Assembly: GCA_001661515.1 (NCBI GenBank)
Contig: LUVW01000011.1
Location: forward strand, 182,833 to 246,832
Length of the DNA: 64,000 nt
Direction: 5' to 3'
Source of the DNA: Capniomyces stellatus
Lineage: Eukaryota; Kickxellomycota; Harpellomycetes; Harpellales; Legeriomycetaceae
Shown: positions 23,801-34,866 of the stretch, one piece after another
Position numbering within the stretch: position 1 is the first letter of the stretch
Layout of the letters: each line of letters opens with the position of its first letter
Position numbers and translations under genes: made by a program
Notes under the pieces: generated by a model
What the model was told of the DNA's origin: nothing
What the model saw: only the letters and a program-made list of their open reading frames with translations
The model's database searches: none

Positions 23801-26800
23801 TTAAATGTCTATATTGTTATTATCCTTTGACTTGGCTTTAGCTTTTGCCTTGGCCTTGGATTTATTGGAGAGTTTTTCAAATCTGCGCAAGGAGTCCAAG
23901 TTGGCAGCGTCAACACGGACTTTAGGCAGGATGATTTGGATCATTTCCGAGTCAGAAAGCGACTTGATAAGGTCGATTTGCAGGGAAAATAAGTTGAACT
24001 CGCGTTGAATAGATTCAAGCCTCAACTCTTCAAGCTGTTCAAGATTATCAGCACCATCATCAATGGCACCATCGCGATCAACGTCATTAGTATGATCAGT
24101 ATGATCAGCACCATCAGTGTTGCGAGTAACACGAGTACCAGTAGCAACGGGCGGTTTAGCGGATTGGTTGGATTGGTTGGAGTGTTTTTGGAGTTGTTGG
24201 AAATCAGATAGGTACTTTTTAGCCATAAACATAAACAGGCTGGAGGCGAGTTTAGAGCTCTTTCCCTTTTTCAAAGCACCAGGAACAAGTTTTACCTTGA
24301 ACCTGTAGTTGTTGAGGGTTTGGTAAGGAGCGCAGACAGGAATGGCGTACAAGATGTCGTCAGTTGGAAGCGGGGCGGGGGTCAATGTGGATAGAATCTG
24401 TGAAGTTTGGTTAGTTAGTTTGCGTTTGGATTCATTGACTTCAACGTTGATTTCGGACTGTTCCTCAGCGAAACCTCCTCTGTGCCTGCCTGCAGAATCC
24501 ACCGAATCACTGCCACGATTGGAGTTGATTGTTTTGGCAAGAGGATCACTGGGATTTCCACCAGCCAAAGTAGGCGTTCTTGTGGGCCATTTGTCGTTAC
24601 CTTTTGCCTTTCCTATTGCTTTTGCTTTTGCTTTTGTTTTGGATTTAGAGGATTTGTTTCCCAAGATCGCATCGGCACCACCATCAGCTTCGTAGTTTCC
24701 TAGCAGTGACAGTTTGATCAGTCGTTCCTGGTCGTCTTGGTCGGCGTACTTTGAGTTTTTGGCGGAACCAGGTTTTTTCGACCTTCTTGCGGGCTGCTGT
24801 TTAGACGATGCATTTTTACTCTTGGTTTCCTTTTCGTGTTTCAGTTCAGCTAGCAATCTTTTCTGCTCGGCAGCCGACAACTTGACTTGGGGCTGAGACG
24901 CTGGCTGGGGTTCTGGCTGTGCTGCTGGCTGGGCTGTTGACTGTGGCAACACCAGTTTACCTTTTTTCAAGTCGCGTTTTTGTTTAGCTGACAAGTGGAT
25001 TTTCCCAACTGCACTGACAGACTCTCCAGAAATGTTGGGATTGGATGGCTCGTTGTCTGTCGCATCCAGGACCAAACCCTGTTCGTTGTCTATGCTGGCG
25101 TGGGTACTTGCAGGAACTTGCGTGTTCTGGGGCAGCGCTGGGGGGATGGACGAGGGTGGGGTTAGGAACGAGGGAATACGATCGTTTTCGATTTCAGCTA
25201 ACTGATCAACAATGTCGAGGTTGTACTTTTCACGGATGACTTGGAATTCAGGGTTAGTGGGAGGAGTGGAAGTAGAGTCTGGGTTTACAGAGCCACTGTT
25301 ATACTCATTGTTGGCTTCGTTTTCATCGTCGCTGTCATTGTTGTTGTTGTTTTGAAAAGTGTCTGAACCAGCAACCTTAAACAACACGCCAAACCCATAG
25401 ACAAGAGAACAAGGAGGCAAAAAGTTTTTTCTTCCGCGGACCATAAAACTTCCTGTGGGCAAATACTCGCCAGTGTTTGCACGTTTGGACACTTGGCTAG
25501 CCTCGACCCAGTACGCACTGGTGATGATCTTGGTTTCCCAGGCCTTGGAGTAGCAAATAGCCATTGACCCAGCCTGGTGAAGCGTTGATGGGTTCATTGG
25601 ACGTCCATTGCTAAACACAACCACTGAAGTTGCACCGTGTACATCTGCGTGCACGTACACATCACCTGTTTTCAGGTACTTTCGCACTAAAAGCTCGTTC
25701 TGGTGCATGTCTTTGCCCCCAACCACCAGGTTCCCATCCGTACTGATAAACCACACAAACTTCTCAAACCACATTGGCTTGCGACTCTTGATCAACATCT
25801 TCTGTCGCGTCTGTTTCTGCATCAGGTGCTTGTTTTGCTGCCCGGATTTTCGGCCCCGGATCTTCTCCTCTGCCCGCCTATACGCCTGTTCTGCCATTGC
25901 CCGTGTCTTTGCCTCTTTGCTTGCCGCCAGCTTCTTGTTCTCGTAATACACCCGCGCATTTCCATGTCCCGAAAGTCCCAAATCCAAATCCACCTTCAAC
26001 TCTTGTCCCTGTCCTCCACCATCTACTTCCTCTGCTGCTTGGTATTTCAGCCTTATTGTCACCTTGTTGCTCTCCAGCTTCATCCCCACAATATCCTTGG
26101 CCACTGGATGCCCCGCTTTCCTCTGCACATCCACCAGCTCCTCCAGCTCCACCCAGTCTATCTCTGCCGCCAACAAACTGTTCATCAACAACAGTACCGA
26201 TTCTACCTTTTCCAGGTTCTCTGTTATACTTACCGCCTTCTTCTCACACGCCTCCTGCTGCTCCTGCAACCCCAAAATCCTCAGCTCCTGCTCCCTCTTC
26301 ACCCCCAACAGCTTCTTCTCATTCACCTGCTCCTGCTGTCTCTCCTTCAACACCCCCTTTGTCTCTTCAATCTCCGAGTAGTATTTGTCCGCCGCCATCT
26401 GAAACGTCTCCATCCTCTCTATCTCTATCTCGCTCCCCTCCTTATCTACATACTGCCTTAACAGCATTGGCTGGAAGTCTGTGTACCTCTTGATCTCCTT
26501 GCTTTCTCCCTCCTTATCCTTCAGACTAATCAAGTACCCCTACACCATTATTCCATACCTCTTTAGCTTATTGCCCTTACTCTACTTTACTTACTATCTC
26601 AATCTCTTTTTCTCTTTCTTTCTTTTATAGTCATTACCTCTTTTGATTCATTTCCTAATTCTACTATCTCCTTGTACACTTTTTCAAACTCTTCAACTAG
26701 CCGGCCCACTTGCGGTGATCCTATTTTTATTTTATTTTCATCATCAACATTTTTGTAACCCACTGTTTCCTATTTTCTCTCTCTCTCTCTCTCTCTCTCT

Positions 26801-28306
26801 CTTTACCCAAATACTCGTCTTACCTTTTGAAAAATCAATATCTGTTGCCACCCTCATATTAGTTGTTAACTTTGCCTCTAAAATCACGTGCTCTATAACC
26901 CCAGCTCCATACGCTATACATTTTTTTTTGTTTGTTTTTTTTTAAATAAAATAAAAAAAGTTTTAGTCCAATTATATCAAGCCCCATTCTTATACTCCCA
27001 GACTAACCATTAACCCTAACTAACCCCTAACCCTATCTATTTACCTCTCAACCCTCCAAGCGCCTTTTTAAGATTGTCCTTTGGCCCCGCCTTTTCCAGT
27101 ACACTCGTTATATCCGACTCACTAACCATTTCGATATCGTTGATGTTGGTTGTGTCATACACCTTCCCAACACAGGCCTGGTACTCGTCATTGACTTTTA
27201 CCACCCGAAGCAAACTCAGAATCTCATACTTGTGGTCTGTTAGTATTATATTTCCCTAATCAAGTTTCCAAAATTATACATATGTACATTTATAATTTCA
27301 TTGTTCCTTTGCTATACTATTTCAACCCAATTTAGAGTCAATCACCCTCCCCATTCACCAAACTTCCTTCTATTTACTGGCCAATTCAAATCAATACCCA
27401 AGCTATTCTTGCTAATATACCTACAGATGCATAGAACTCTGCTATTATGTGATACGTTCCTTCTTCTGAACTTCCTGCTGCAACCGCAAACTCTATATCA
27501 ATCACTCGATCCATCCCAAGCTGCCGCACCCCTGTAACTTTTCTGGAGTTCAAGTGTTTTCTCAACTATTTCATTTATATCCCCAAACCCTCAGTCAAAT
27601 AAACTCTCTCCATTACACTACCTCCTTAACACTCCACGCTTCTTGTACCCCCCCCCCCCCCCCCCCCCCNCCCCCCCCCCCTCCCCACCACTTTTTCAAA
27701 AACAAAATAACACAACGGCAGATGAAGTGGAGGGGTAAAAGTTAAACCCAATAATCGGATTCCGTTTGAAAACTTTGTAAGTTTTAACTGACCTTCATAC
27801 TAAACTGTGATGGAATAACCGATTTCTCAAAATTGTTTTCCGTTGCATGAATGCGTAGCCCTGATTCTATAATCACCATTGTCTTTGATTCCGGCTATAA
27901 CAATGCAACAAAACCCACAACAGTACACGACTAGTTATTGCATTTGCTTTGCAACCGTTGAATTTGCTTTTGCTTTTGCTTTTACAATTTTTCACCAATC
28001 CAATAACAATAATTAAAAAAACCCTCAATCACACCAAACCTACTTTTGTAAACTTTAGCAAATACGTCTTGTTGTTTATATCATATGCATTCTGCAATCT
28101 AGTTCCAACAATTCTATTTCATCACATTTTACATTTTATTTATTTTTTGTTAAACTTTGGTTATCTTCCCGTCCAAGTCCCACTATTTCTTTTTTTTCAT
28201 TTATTTTCGGAATTATAAACAGATAATTGTTGATTGTTTTTGTTTACTGTTGTCGGATGTTACATGCTGCCGCTCTAACATCAAGAGCTGTATAACGGAC
28301 CTTCAT
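23801..28306 (-). CDS. RQC2: Rqc2/NEMF ribosome quality control factor, nine exons
   Basis: Binds 60S subunits carrying stalled nascent chains, recruits the Ltn1 ubiquitin ligase and directs CAT-tailing. Exons: 28248-28306, 28044-28113, 27793-27894, 27622-27641, 27425-27542, 27045-27255, 26824-26913, 26638-26720 and 23801-26539, giving about 1163 residues. All phases agree. NFACT-N: MKVRYTALDVRA, LQNAYDINNKTYLLKF, IIESGLRIHATE, QLGMDRVIDIEF, GNIILTDHKYEILSLLRVV. Asp9 and the Asp95-Arg96 pair match residues that yeast Rqc2 needs for CAT-tailing. A coiled-coil region follows, then NFACT-R with WFEKFVWFISTDGNLVVGGK, DVYVHADVHGATSVVVF and YWVEASQVSKRANTGEYLP. The long Lys/Gln/Pro-rich linker and C-terminal domain complete the family architecture. 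The 20-nt fourth exon is inferred from phase and length and sits beside a poly-C tract with an ambiguous base, so it is the weakest part. Confidence 0.92.
26776..26802. repeat. (TC)n microsatellite in an RQC2 intron
   Basis: About 13 TC dinucleotides in the intron between RQC2 exons 26824-26913 and 26638-26720. On the coding strand it is a purine (GA) run near the middle of the intron, so it does not serve as a polypyrimidine tract. Confidence 0.85.
27005..27037. repeat. Short interstitial telomere-like repeat
   Basis: Three TAACCC-type units with small variants (TAACCCTAAC, TAACCCC, TAACCCTA) occur in a row inside the RQC2 intron just after its donor at 27044. They match the common fungal and metazoan telomere unit TTAGGG read on the other strand. 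The array is short and degenerate. Confidence 0.55.
27648..27681. repeat. Poly-C tract with ambiguous base
   Basis: A run of about 33 C with an N at 27670, inside an RQC2 intron (poly-G on the coding strand) and 6 bases upstream of the proposed 20-nt exon. Length is probably unreliable here because homopolymers of this size are commonly mis-assembled. Confidence 0.85.
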
Positions 28307-29146
28307 GTTTTGTTTGTTTTTCAATTCGTGGTTTTCAATTCTATTCTTGCTCTTATTTATCTGATCTAGTTGAACAAAAGACAAAATAAATAAATAAACT
28401 ACTAATTTTCTTTTTTCCCACTCGGCACTGTTTTTTTATATTTATTTTTTGGTGATGTAATTTTGGTTATTTAAATTGAATTCTTTAACATTATTTCATT
28501 ATTAATTTTCTCCCTCCGCAGTATACAAACTGATCTACCCAAAATTTGCACTACTTGGATAGCAAATAAAACTAATTGGTACACACTTTGGAACACTTTT
28601 TTTCACATTGAGGAAGGCTATATGCTTATATTATAAGAGCCTTGAAGTTATTGTACCATCAACACGTTGTTAAAAGAACATCAAAAAAGCCAAGACAAGA
28701 GAGGAGGAGAATTGTATATGAATTGTGCTATAATTATCTATAAAGACTCCATCACGAAACTCAAAGCCTGAATAAACATAAAACATAAAACAATCAAACT
28801 AAAATAGTACAAATCGGTTTATAAAAGTACATTAAAAGAAAAATCAACTAGAAGGAAAAGAGTTTTTGTAAACTCGCGCCAAATTATTTTTCTTCAAATT
28901 AGCACAAAGTATTCAAATTTAAAACATCATTTTTTTAATTTTGTAAAATAAAAAAAAAAAAGTATTGCAATATAAATAAATTGCTAAAAGGAAAAAAAAA
29001 AGTATAGTTTTGCTACTTGAATTATAAACTGGTAATCATAATACCTGCCGATAACTATTATAAAGGGCTGGATATAGTATACATAGTTGGAGCAGTATAA
29101 AGTATCAAGGCGGATAAACAAAAGAACAAGTAATCGCACAACGGCA
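28307..29146. other. Divergent promoter region of RQC2 and the RBM26-like gene
   Basis: About 840 bases between the start codons of two divergently transcribed genes. AT-rich with T runs near 28420-28445 and A runs near 28940-28960. No additional open frame or RNA was recognised. Confidence 0.45.
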
Positions 29147-32100
29147 ATGGTTTTGTACGAGGAAGCTGATTCAGCTGCAATTAAACAGCATTTAACGAAT
29201 GTTTTGCAAACAATGTAAGTAGAACAGAATAGAATAAACAAACCACTCTATTTCTATAATATACAGAGTAGTTGGTACTTGACTGAAGAGGTATATGGAC
29301 TAACATTGGTAATGTGGGAAACGAAATAGATGCGATGCTGACCCTGACATATTGGCGGAATACGTGATGGTGTTACTACAACATGAAAAAGGCCGTGAAG
29401 AAATATACAAGATCTGTTTGAGTGATTTAAGTGACTTTTTGGGCGATGAAACAGAGAGGTTTGTAAAAAATTTGTTTAAGGATATATCGACTAAAGCGTA
29501 CAAGAGGACGGGTTCAAGTTCTAGATCAAAGCACAGTAGCAGTGGGGTCAATGGCAGCAGCCGCGAAAGAGCAGGGGAGACGAGGGACAGACGAGAATCA
29601 GAGAGCAATTGGGGTAGGAACAAGGGCAGATCAAGAAGCAGATCTAGGAGTAGATCAAGAAGTAGATCTAGAGGGAGAGGAAGAGATAGAGACAGGTCTA
29701 GATCACGAAACAGAAGTGGTGGTAATAGGGACCGGTCGAGGGCTAGAGGCAGAAACAGAGGTAGAGAAAAGGGAGTTGATTTGAGCAGAAGTGATCATAG
29801 GTCAAAGAGTAGAATGGAAAACAGTAACGGAGCGGACGAAACGTTTACCAACAGAATGGATAGAGAAATCAATAATAGGTTTGGGGGAGCAACAGGACAA
29901 AACGAGTACAGCGGTGAGAATAACGGTAATGGGAACGAAAACGGATATGAAAACGGAGATGAAAGTGATATGAGAAATAGAATGGAGTCAAAAATAATGA
30001 CGAGCGTTGAGGAATATGGAGATTTTAGTATGGAGAACAGCATGAATGAACCATATGATCCGGAAAATGCGATGTTGGACAGTGACCAAAACTATGGAGC
30101 AAGCCAAGCAATAGAGTTTGATGGGCAAACGGAAGCGGACAAACTCAACCAAGCTGGAAATATGCATAACAATTTGAACTTTGGCCATGTTAGGCCGGTT
30201 TATCCTGGGCAAGTGATGGCAGGGTTGCCTGGGCGGCCTCCAGGGCAGATTATGGGAATGAATAACATGAATATGCCGATCCCAATGGGGATGGGAATGG
30301 GAATGGGATTTAGAAACGTCAATATGAATGGAAATGAAATGGCTACGAGGCCTGGAGCTGGAGTCGGAGCTGGAGTTGGAGTTGGAGTTGGAGTTGGAGT
30401 TGGAGCAGGGATGAATGGTGGTAGGGTACCTTTACCTATGCATATGCCTATGGGTATGCCTATGGGTATGGGAATGGGCATGGGTATGGGTATGCCTATG
30501 GGAATGGGGATGGGTCGGGGGGTTGGATTACCAATGCAAATGGGTATGAATATGCCAATGGGAGCTGGAATGCGGGCAGGGATGGGGATGGGAATGGGGG
30601 CTGGTAAACAGTTTGGAAATAATGGTGGTAATAGGCCACAAATGAACAATAACAACAATTACAGCAATAGAAGTAGAAATAATTACAATAATAACAGCCC
30701 TAGAAACAGATATAATGGGGACAAAAGGATGTTTGATGGTAATAACAATACTGGGAGAAATGTATTTGAAGTTAATTCGAATGGGGGTTATACTGGTGGC
30801 GGTGGAGGAGCAGCAAACGAGGAGAATTATCTGGGTAGAATGGAGTACGAAACAGAGAATAATGAGGTTCAAGATTTCAGAGAGCCAAGAGAGTCAGGAG
30901 AGCCAAGAGAGCAGAGTGAAGTTCAGAGTTTGGATGTAAACAGAGAAGCAAGCAGAGAAGTGAACAGAGAAGCGGTAGAGGCAATGGAGAAGCTGTACAT
31001 AGTTGAAAAGATTCCCAATGAGTGCTTGTCGAAAGAGGTGATAAGCGAATACTTTAGGAAGTTTGGAGAGGTTAAATTAGTGGAAGTAGATGAGATGAGG
31101 AGGCAGGCAGTGATAGAGTTTGTAGATGCAAGTAGTGGAAAAAATGCGCTAAAGAGTCCAGAGGCGATATTTGGAAATCGGTTTGTTAGAATAAGACGTA
31201 AAAACAACAACTATAACAACCATGCAAAGAGAGGGCATGTCAAGATGAGTGCAAATATGGGCAGAATGAGCATGCATAGTGGGGCGGGAGTAGGAGTGGG
31301 GATTGGGGCGGATGAGGGACAGATGGGTAGAGACGTTGATGAGGCGAGTGAGGAGCAAGTGGCGAAAAAGTTGGAGTTGGAAAGAGAGGAGAGGGAAAAA
31401 CATGAGAAACAAGTGAGTGAAATGGCTATGGAGCACAGAAGACAGCAGCTAGACAGTCAAAAAAACATGTTGATGGTAAACGAGCAAAAGTCCAAGCTAC
31501 TAGCTAGCTGTATAGAGAAGCAGAAGGAAATAATGGGCAAATTGGTAGACGTAAACAATCCGCTTTCAGAAGAGCACAGAACGGTTTTGAAAGAAAGTCT
31601 CAAACAGTTGCAAAACAGCATTAAGGATTTATACCCGCAAAAACTCAAATTCAACACCACAATTACCAACATGGTTTCTGGGGGCGTTCGCGGGACTGCA
31701 ACTGCTGCTGTTGTTGTTGAAAAGAAAAAAACCATAGATAACAGACCAAAAACGATTTTGGTGTCAAACTTGCAAGGTGGACAGGAGCGGGTTGAGCAGG
31801 TCAAGGTTGAATTTGCACAGTTTGGAGAGGTTGAGTTGATCAGGCCAGTGCCAACAAACGGGGTGGATTTGGTGAATGGCTGTACAGTTGACGGATTTAA
31901 CGTTGAAATTACGTATTGCCACCGTTGGGAGGCTGAAATAGCAATGAAAAAGGGGAGATATTTGGATGGAATGGCAGACATCAAACTTGATTGGGTACAA
32001 AACAACAGTAACCTCCACAAGGTCTTGCCTACGGACTCTGGAAGCAATATATTAACACCAGCAATACCTGTGAACGTATCGAATACCAACACTGTTGGTG

Positions 32101-32165
32101 TTATTGATAAAGAAGAAGAGGGTGGTTTTGATGATGAGAATGAGGAGAGATTATGGAAGCTTTAG
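29147..32165 (+). CDS. RBM26/27 (fission yeast Rmn1)-like RNA-binding protein
   Basis: Two exons, 29147-29214 and 29330-32165, give about 967 residues; the intron (115 nt, GTAAGT) splits the Ile codon of QTICDADPDILAEYV. The N-terminal about 75 residues form the PWI-like fold typical of RBM26/27 (LAEYVMVLLQHEK, FLGDETERFVKNLF). Next is a compact RS domain (about 105-170) of alternating Arg-Ser dipeptides and RG/RD repeats. A Gly-Val and Met-Gly-Pro low-complexity region follows, then RRM1 at about 580-650 (EKLYIVEKIPNECLS, RQAVIEFVDASSG), a Glu/Lys coiled coil, and RRM2 at about 830-905 (KTILVSNLQGG, FGEVELIRPVP). RBM26/27 and Rmn1 work in nuclear RNA surveillance linked to Mtr4/Mtl1 and the exosome; that role here is inference. 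The CCCH zinc finger of RBM26/27 was not seen. Confidence 0.8.
30250..30610 (+). repeat. In-frame GTTGGA and ATGGGT-type coding repeats
   Basis: Within the RBM26-like gene: hexameric GGAGTT units at about 30355-30405 encode Gly-Val dipeptides. ATGGGN-based units at about 30270-30310 and 30436-30600 encode Met-Gly and Met-Pro-Met-Gly repeats. Mixed third positions show selection on the peptide or an old expansion. Confidence 0.75.
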
Positions 32166-32399
32166 AAAGAAAAAAAAACTGGCAGTTTATAAATTTATTT
32201 ATTTATTTTATTTATTTATGTGGTTTTATTTTAATATTCGAATATTTATAAAATATAAAAAATAAAAGTGGAGTGATTTTTTTTTTTTTTTTGAAGAATA
32301 GTAATAATAATTCATACTAGAAATAATAAAAGAAAAGAAAAATTAGAAATAATAAATCAAGAAAAAGAGAAGGAGAAAAGAAAGTAGGGGGGGGGGGAT
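32166..32399. terminator. Shared 3' flank of the RBM26-like gene and NOG1
   Basis: Only 234 bases separate the stop codons of two convergent genes. The region is extremely AT-rich with repeated TTTATTTATT, AATAAA-like hexamers on both strands and a T run near 32278-32292. It presumably carries both cleavage/polyadenylation signals. It is a functional inference from position and composition. Confidence 0.45.
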
Positions 32400-34328
32400 T
32401 TAACGGTAATCGTTAGTACCGTTCTTACGTTTACCACTAAACAAATGTCTAGGCATTTTAGTGAGAATGGAGCGATCAGCTTCACCACGTTTAGCAAGCA
32501 GATTAGATTTTCTTTGAGACTTCATCTTCTTTCTTTCAACGACTTCAAGCTGTTCATTGTTTCTTAAACCAGTAGTGCTACGATCTCTGACTCTAGACAC
32601 AGACCTGCTAAGACTTTGTGAGCCAAGTTTGGCCATTTCGTCAACTCGCGACACTGATCTGTTACGTTTCTTACTGATCTTGGTGGCAATTTCGTCAAGT
32701 TTATCGCCATCAACATCAACAGCATCAACCATTTTGGCCTTGAAGTCAGTGGTGGTTGCACGCATTGCTCTTGCTTTGGCTGTAAGCATTGGTTGTCTGT
32801 TGTTGGACTGGAATCTGGACTCTTGAGCCAAAACTTGTTTCTTTGATCTGATAATCTTGGCCATTTCCCTGATCTTCAGCTCGTCCTCGTCATAACCCTC
32901 ATCACCGCTTGGCAAGTCATACACGCCCTCCTTCTCAAACTCTTCTTCTTCTCTCTCCAGCTGTGCCAATTTGTCTTCAATGTCTGCGTCAATAAAGTCT
33001 GCCACGTTCTTTCCGTCCATGATCTCGGGAATTATATCGTGTTTCCACTCCTCATTGGTCAACAAGTACTTCTTCTTCAGGTCAATGTTGTACACTCCTG
33101 CTCCTCCATTCATCGCCTCGATTTCTCTCTCCAATAATGGTCTGTTTGGATCGTCAATGTCAAACTTCCTGTTCGCCAAAACTGCTGCTGGAATCACTGC
33201 TGGTCTGTCAACCGAGTCTCTCTTCACTGGCTTCGACAGGTTGATTCTGTTCAGCGTGTCGTGGATCTTTGTTCCCTTCATCTTCTGCTCAACTCTGTGC
33301 GCCAGCAACAGCTCGCACGACATGTTTCTTGTCTCCATCACTCCCTCGTCCAAGTAAGTACTCATTCTTGACAACTTCACTCCACTTGCCTCAACATCCC
33401 TGATCTTCTGCTGCAACTCCTCGCTCAGCTGCTCCAATTCCAACGCATCTGTCTTTGTCATCACCAACACTGTTGGTCTGTTTCCAAACAACGGCTTAAT
33501 CGACTCAAACAAACTCAATTGCACCTCCACGCTGTACCCACACTGCTCTGACAAATCTATGAAAAACAACACACACGCCCTCAAATGCGCCAATGCCGTT
33601 ATCGACTGCATCTCAATCGTGTTTCTGTCCTCAAGCGGATGATCCAGAATCCCTGGTGTGTCAATCACTTGCCATCTCAAGTACTTGTAGTCCATGTGCC
33701 CCACAAACAACGACTTTGTTGTAAATGCATATGGCTGCACATCCACTTCCGCTCGTGTCACCTTGTTCATAAAACTCGATTTCCCCACATTTGGGTATCC
33801 ACACACTAGCAACGTCCTTGTGTTTGTGTCAATCGATGGCAATCTACCCAAATGCTGTCTAACCTGCTCCAAGTACCCCAAACTGTCCTTCTGTCTCCTC
33901 ATTATCGTCGCCATACGACCCATTGCTGCCTTCTTCAACATCTTGCATCTATACAACGAATCTCCAAACTTCAACAACCTAACATAATCCTTTGCAACAC
34001 TGTTAATCAAGTGTCTTGCTGTGTTTATCTGCCCAAGCGCCAACTTGTAATGGTCCTTGTCATACAACACATTCATCAAATCTGCATAAAATGGATGCAC
34101 ATTGTCCAACTGTGGGAAATCCTGAATTATCTGCCCCAACTTTTCATCAAATGTCTCCTGAGTATACTTTACTTTTCTCATGTAAAACTGTCTAATACGC
34201 CCAATGCTGTATCCCGGATGCACCACTGTTGGTGTTTTACGCTGTGTTCTTGACAACACTATATCAAGAAAATCCGTCCCCGTTGGAACCGGTTGGATTC
34301 TTTTAAAGTTGTATAACGTTTGCGACAT
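32400..34328 (-). CDS. NOG1: Nog1 nucleolar GTPase for 60S ribosome assembly
   Basis: Essential GTPase that binds pre-60S particles and places its C-terminal tail in the peptide exit tunnel during maturation. Intronless, 642 residues, close to yeast Nog1 (647). The N-terminal four-helix region starts MSQTLYNFKRIQPVPTGTDF. The Obg-type GTPase domain shows G1 GYPNVGKSS (about residue 175), the switch region YAFTTKSLFVGH, G3 DTPGILDHPLEDRNTIEMQS and G4 TKTD in place of the usual NKxD. The NOGCT region follows (IPEIMDGKNVADFIDADI), then an acidic patch (EREEEEFEKEG) and a basic C-terminal tail rich in Arg/Ser/Lys. Convergent with the RBM26-like gene. Very secure. Confidence 0.96.
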   Translation of the reverse strand: MSQTLYNFKRIQPVPTGTDFLDIVLSRTQRKTPTVVHPGYSIGRIRQFYMRKVKYTQETFDEKLGQIIQDFPQLDNVHPFYADLMNVLYDKDHYKLALGQINTARHLINSVAKDYVRLLKFGDSLYRCKMLKKAAMGRMATIMRRQKDSLGYLEQVRQHLGRLPSIDTNTRTLLVCGYPNVGKSSFMNKVTRAEVDVQPYAFTTKSLFVGHMDYKYLRWQVIDTPGILDHPLEDRNTIEMQSITALAHLRACVLFFIDLSEQCGYSVEVQLSLFESIKPLFGNRPTVLVMTKTDALELEQLSEELQQKIRDVEASGVKLSRMSTYLDEGVMETRNMSCELLLAHRVEQKMKGTKIHDTLNRINLSKPVKRDSVDRPAVIPAAVLANRKFDIDDPNRPLLEREIEAMNGGAGVYNIDLKKKYLLTNEEWKHDIIPEIMDGKNVADFIDADIEDKLAQLEREEEEFEKEGVYDLPSGDEGYDEDELKIREMAKIIRSKKQVLAQESRFQSNNRQPMLTAKARAMRATTTDFKAKMVDAVDVDGDKLDEIATKISKKRNRSVSRVDEMAKLGSQSLSRSVSRVRDRSTTGLRNNEQLEVVERKKMKSQRKSNLLAKRGEADRSILTKMPRHLFSGKRKNGTNDYR

Positions 34329-34744
34329 TTTTCTGTTTCTCTATATTCAATTCAAATCTAAATCTTTTCTTCTCTTCTTTGAATCTTCCAAATCTATATC
34401 TATTCCTTGTAAATACCTATATATATTGATCCTACTTTAATAAGAACTAAAAGAGATAATTGCTATTTAAACTATTCTATTCAACTCGAATAAAGATTCT
34501 TGTTGTATGATCAAATTTACAAGTGAATCTGATTTAAATTCAATAGCTTTAAAAAAATAAAAATCTACTGAATCAAAATTTGAAAATTCCCTAAAGATAT
34601 TTAACTAAAACTTTTTTTTTTCTCCTTTTAAAATTTAATTGAAGAAAAAAAAAAAAGAAAAATTATTAAAAAAATTTTCTTTTCGCTGTAGATAATTAAT
34701 GATCCAACTTTTTTTTTTCTTTTTCTTTTTCGCCTGTAGCTTTT

Positions 34745-34866
34745 TTTTTTTTTTTTCCTCCCNCCCTTTAGCTTTTTTTTTTTTTTTTCCTCCACTGATT
34801 TTCTGGATCAACATTCTAGTTTTTTTGAATTTTTTTTTTGAATTTTGAATTTTGAATTTTGAATTT
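34745..34866. repeat. Poly-T duplication with ambiguous base, and TTTTGAA repeat
   Basis: TAGC followed by a long T run and CCTCC occurs twice in tandem (about 34737-34762 and 34769-34793) around the ambiguous base at 34763, which suggests slippage or assembly uncertainty. It is followed by four to five copies of a GAATTTT unit (34838-34866). Confidence 0.6.

Noticed and set aside
25608..26493. Several long plus-strand frames (up to 252 codons)
   Set aside because: They are antisense shadows of the RQC2 coding exon, whose NFACT motifs are unmistakable on the minus strand.
30200..30658. 152-codon minus-strand frame of Ile/Pro repeats
   Set aside because: Antisense of the Met-Gly repeat region of the RBM26-like gene.
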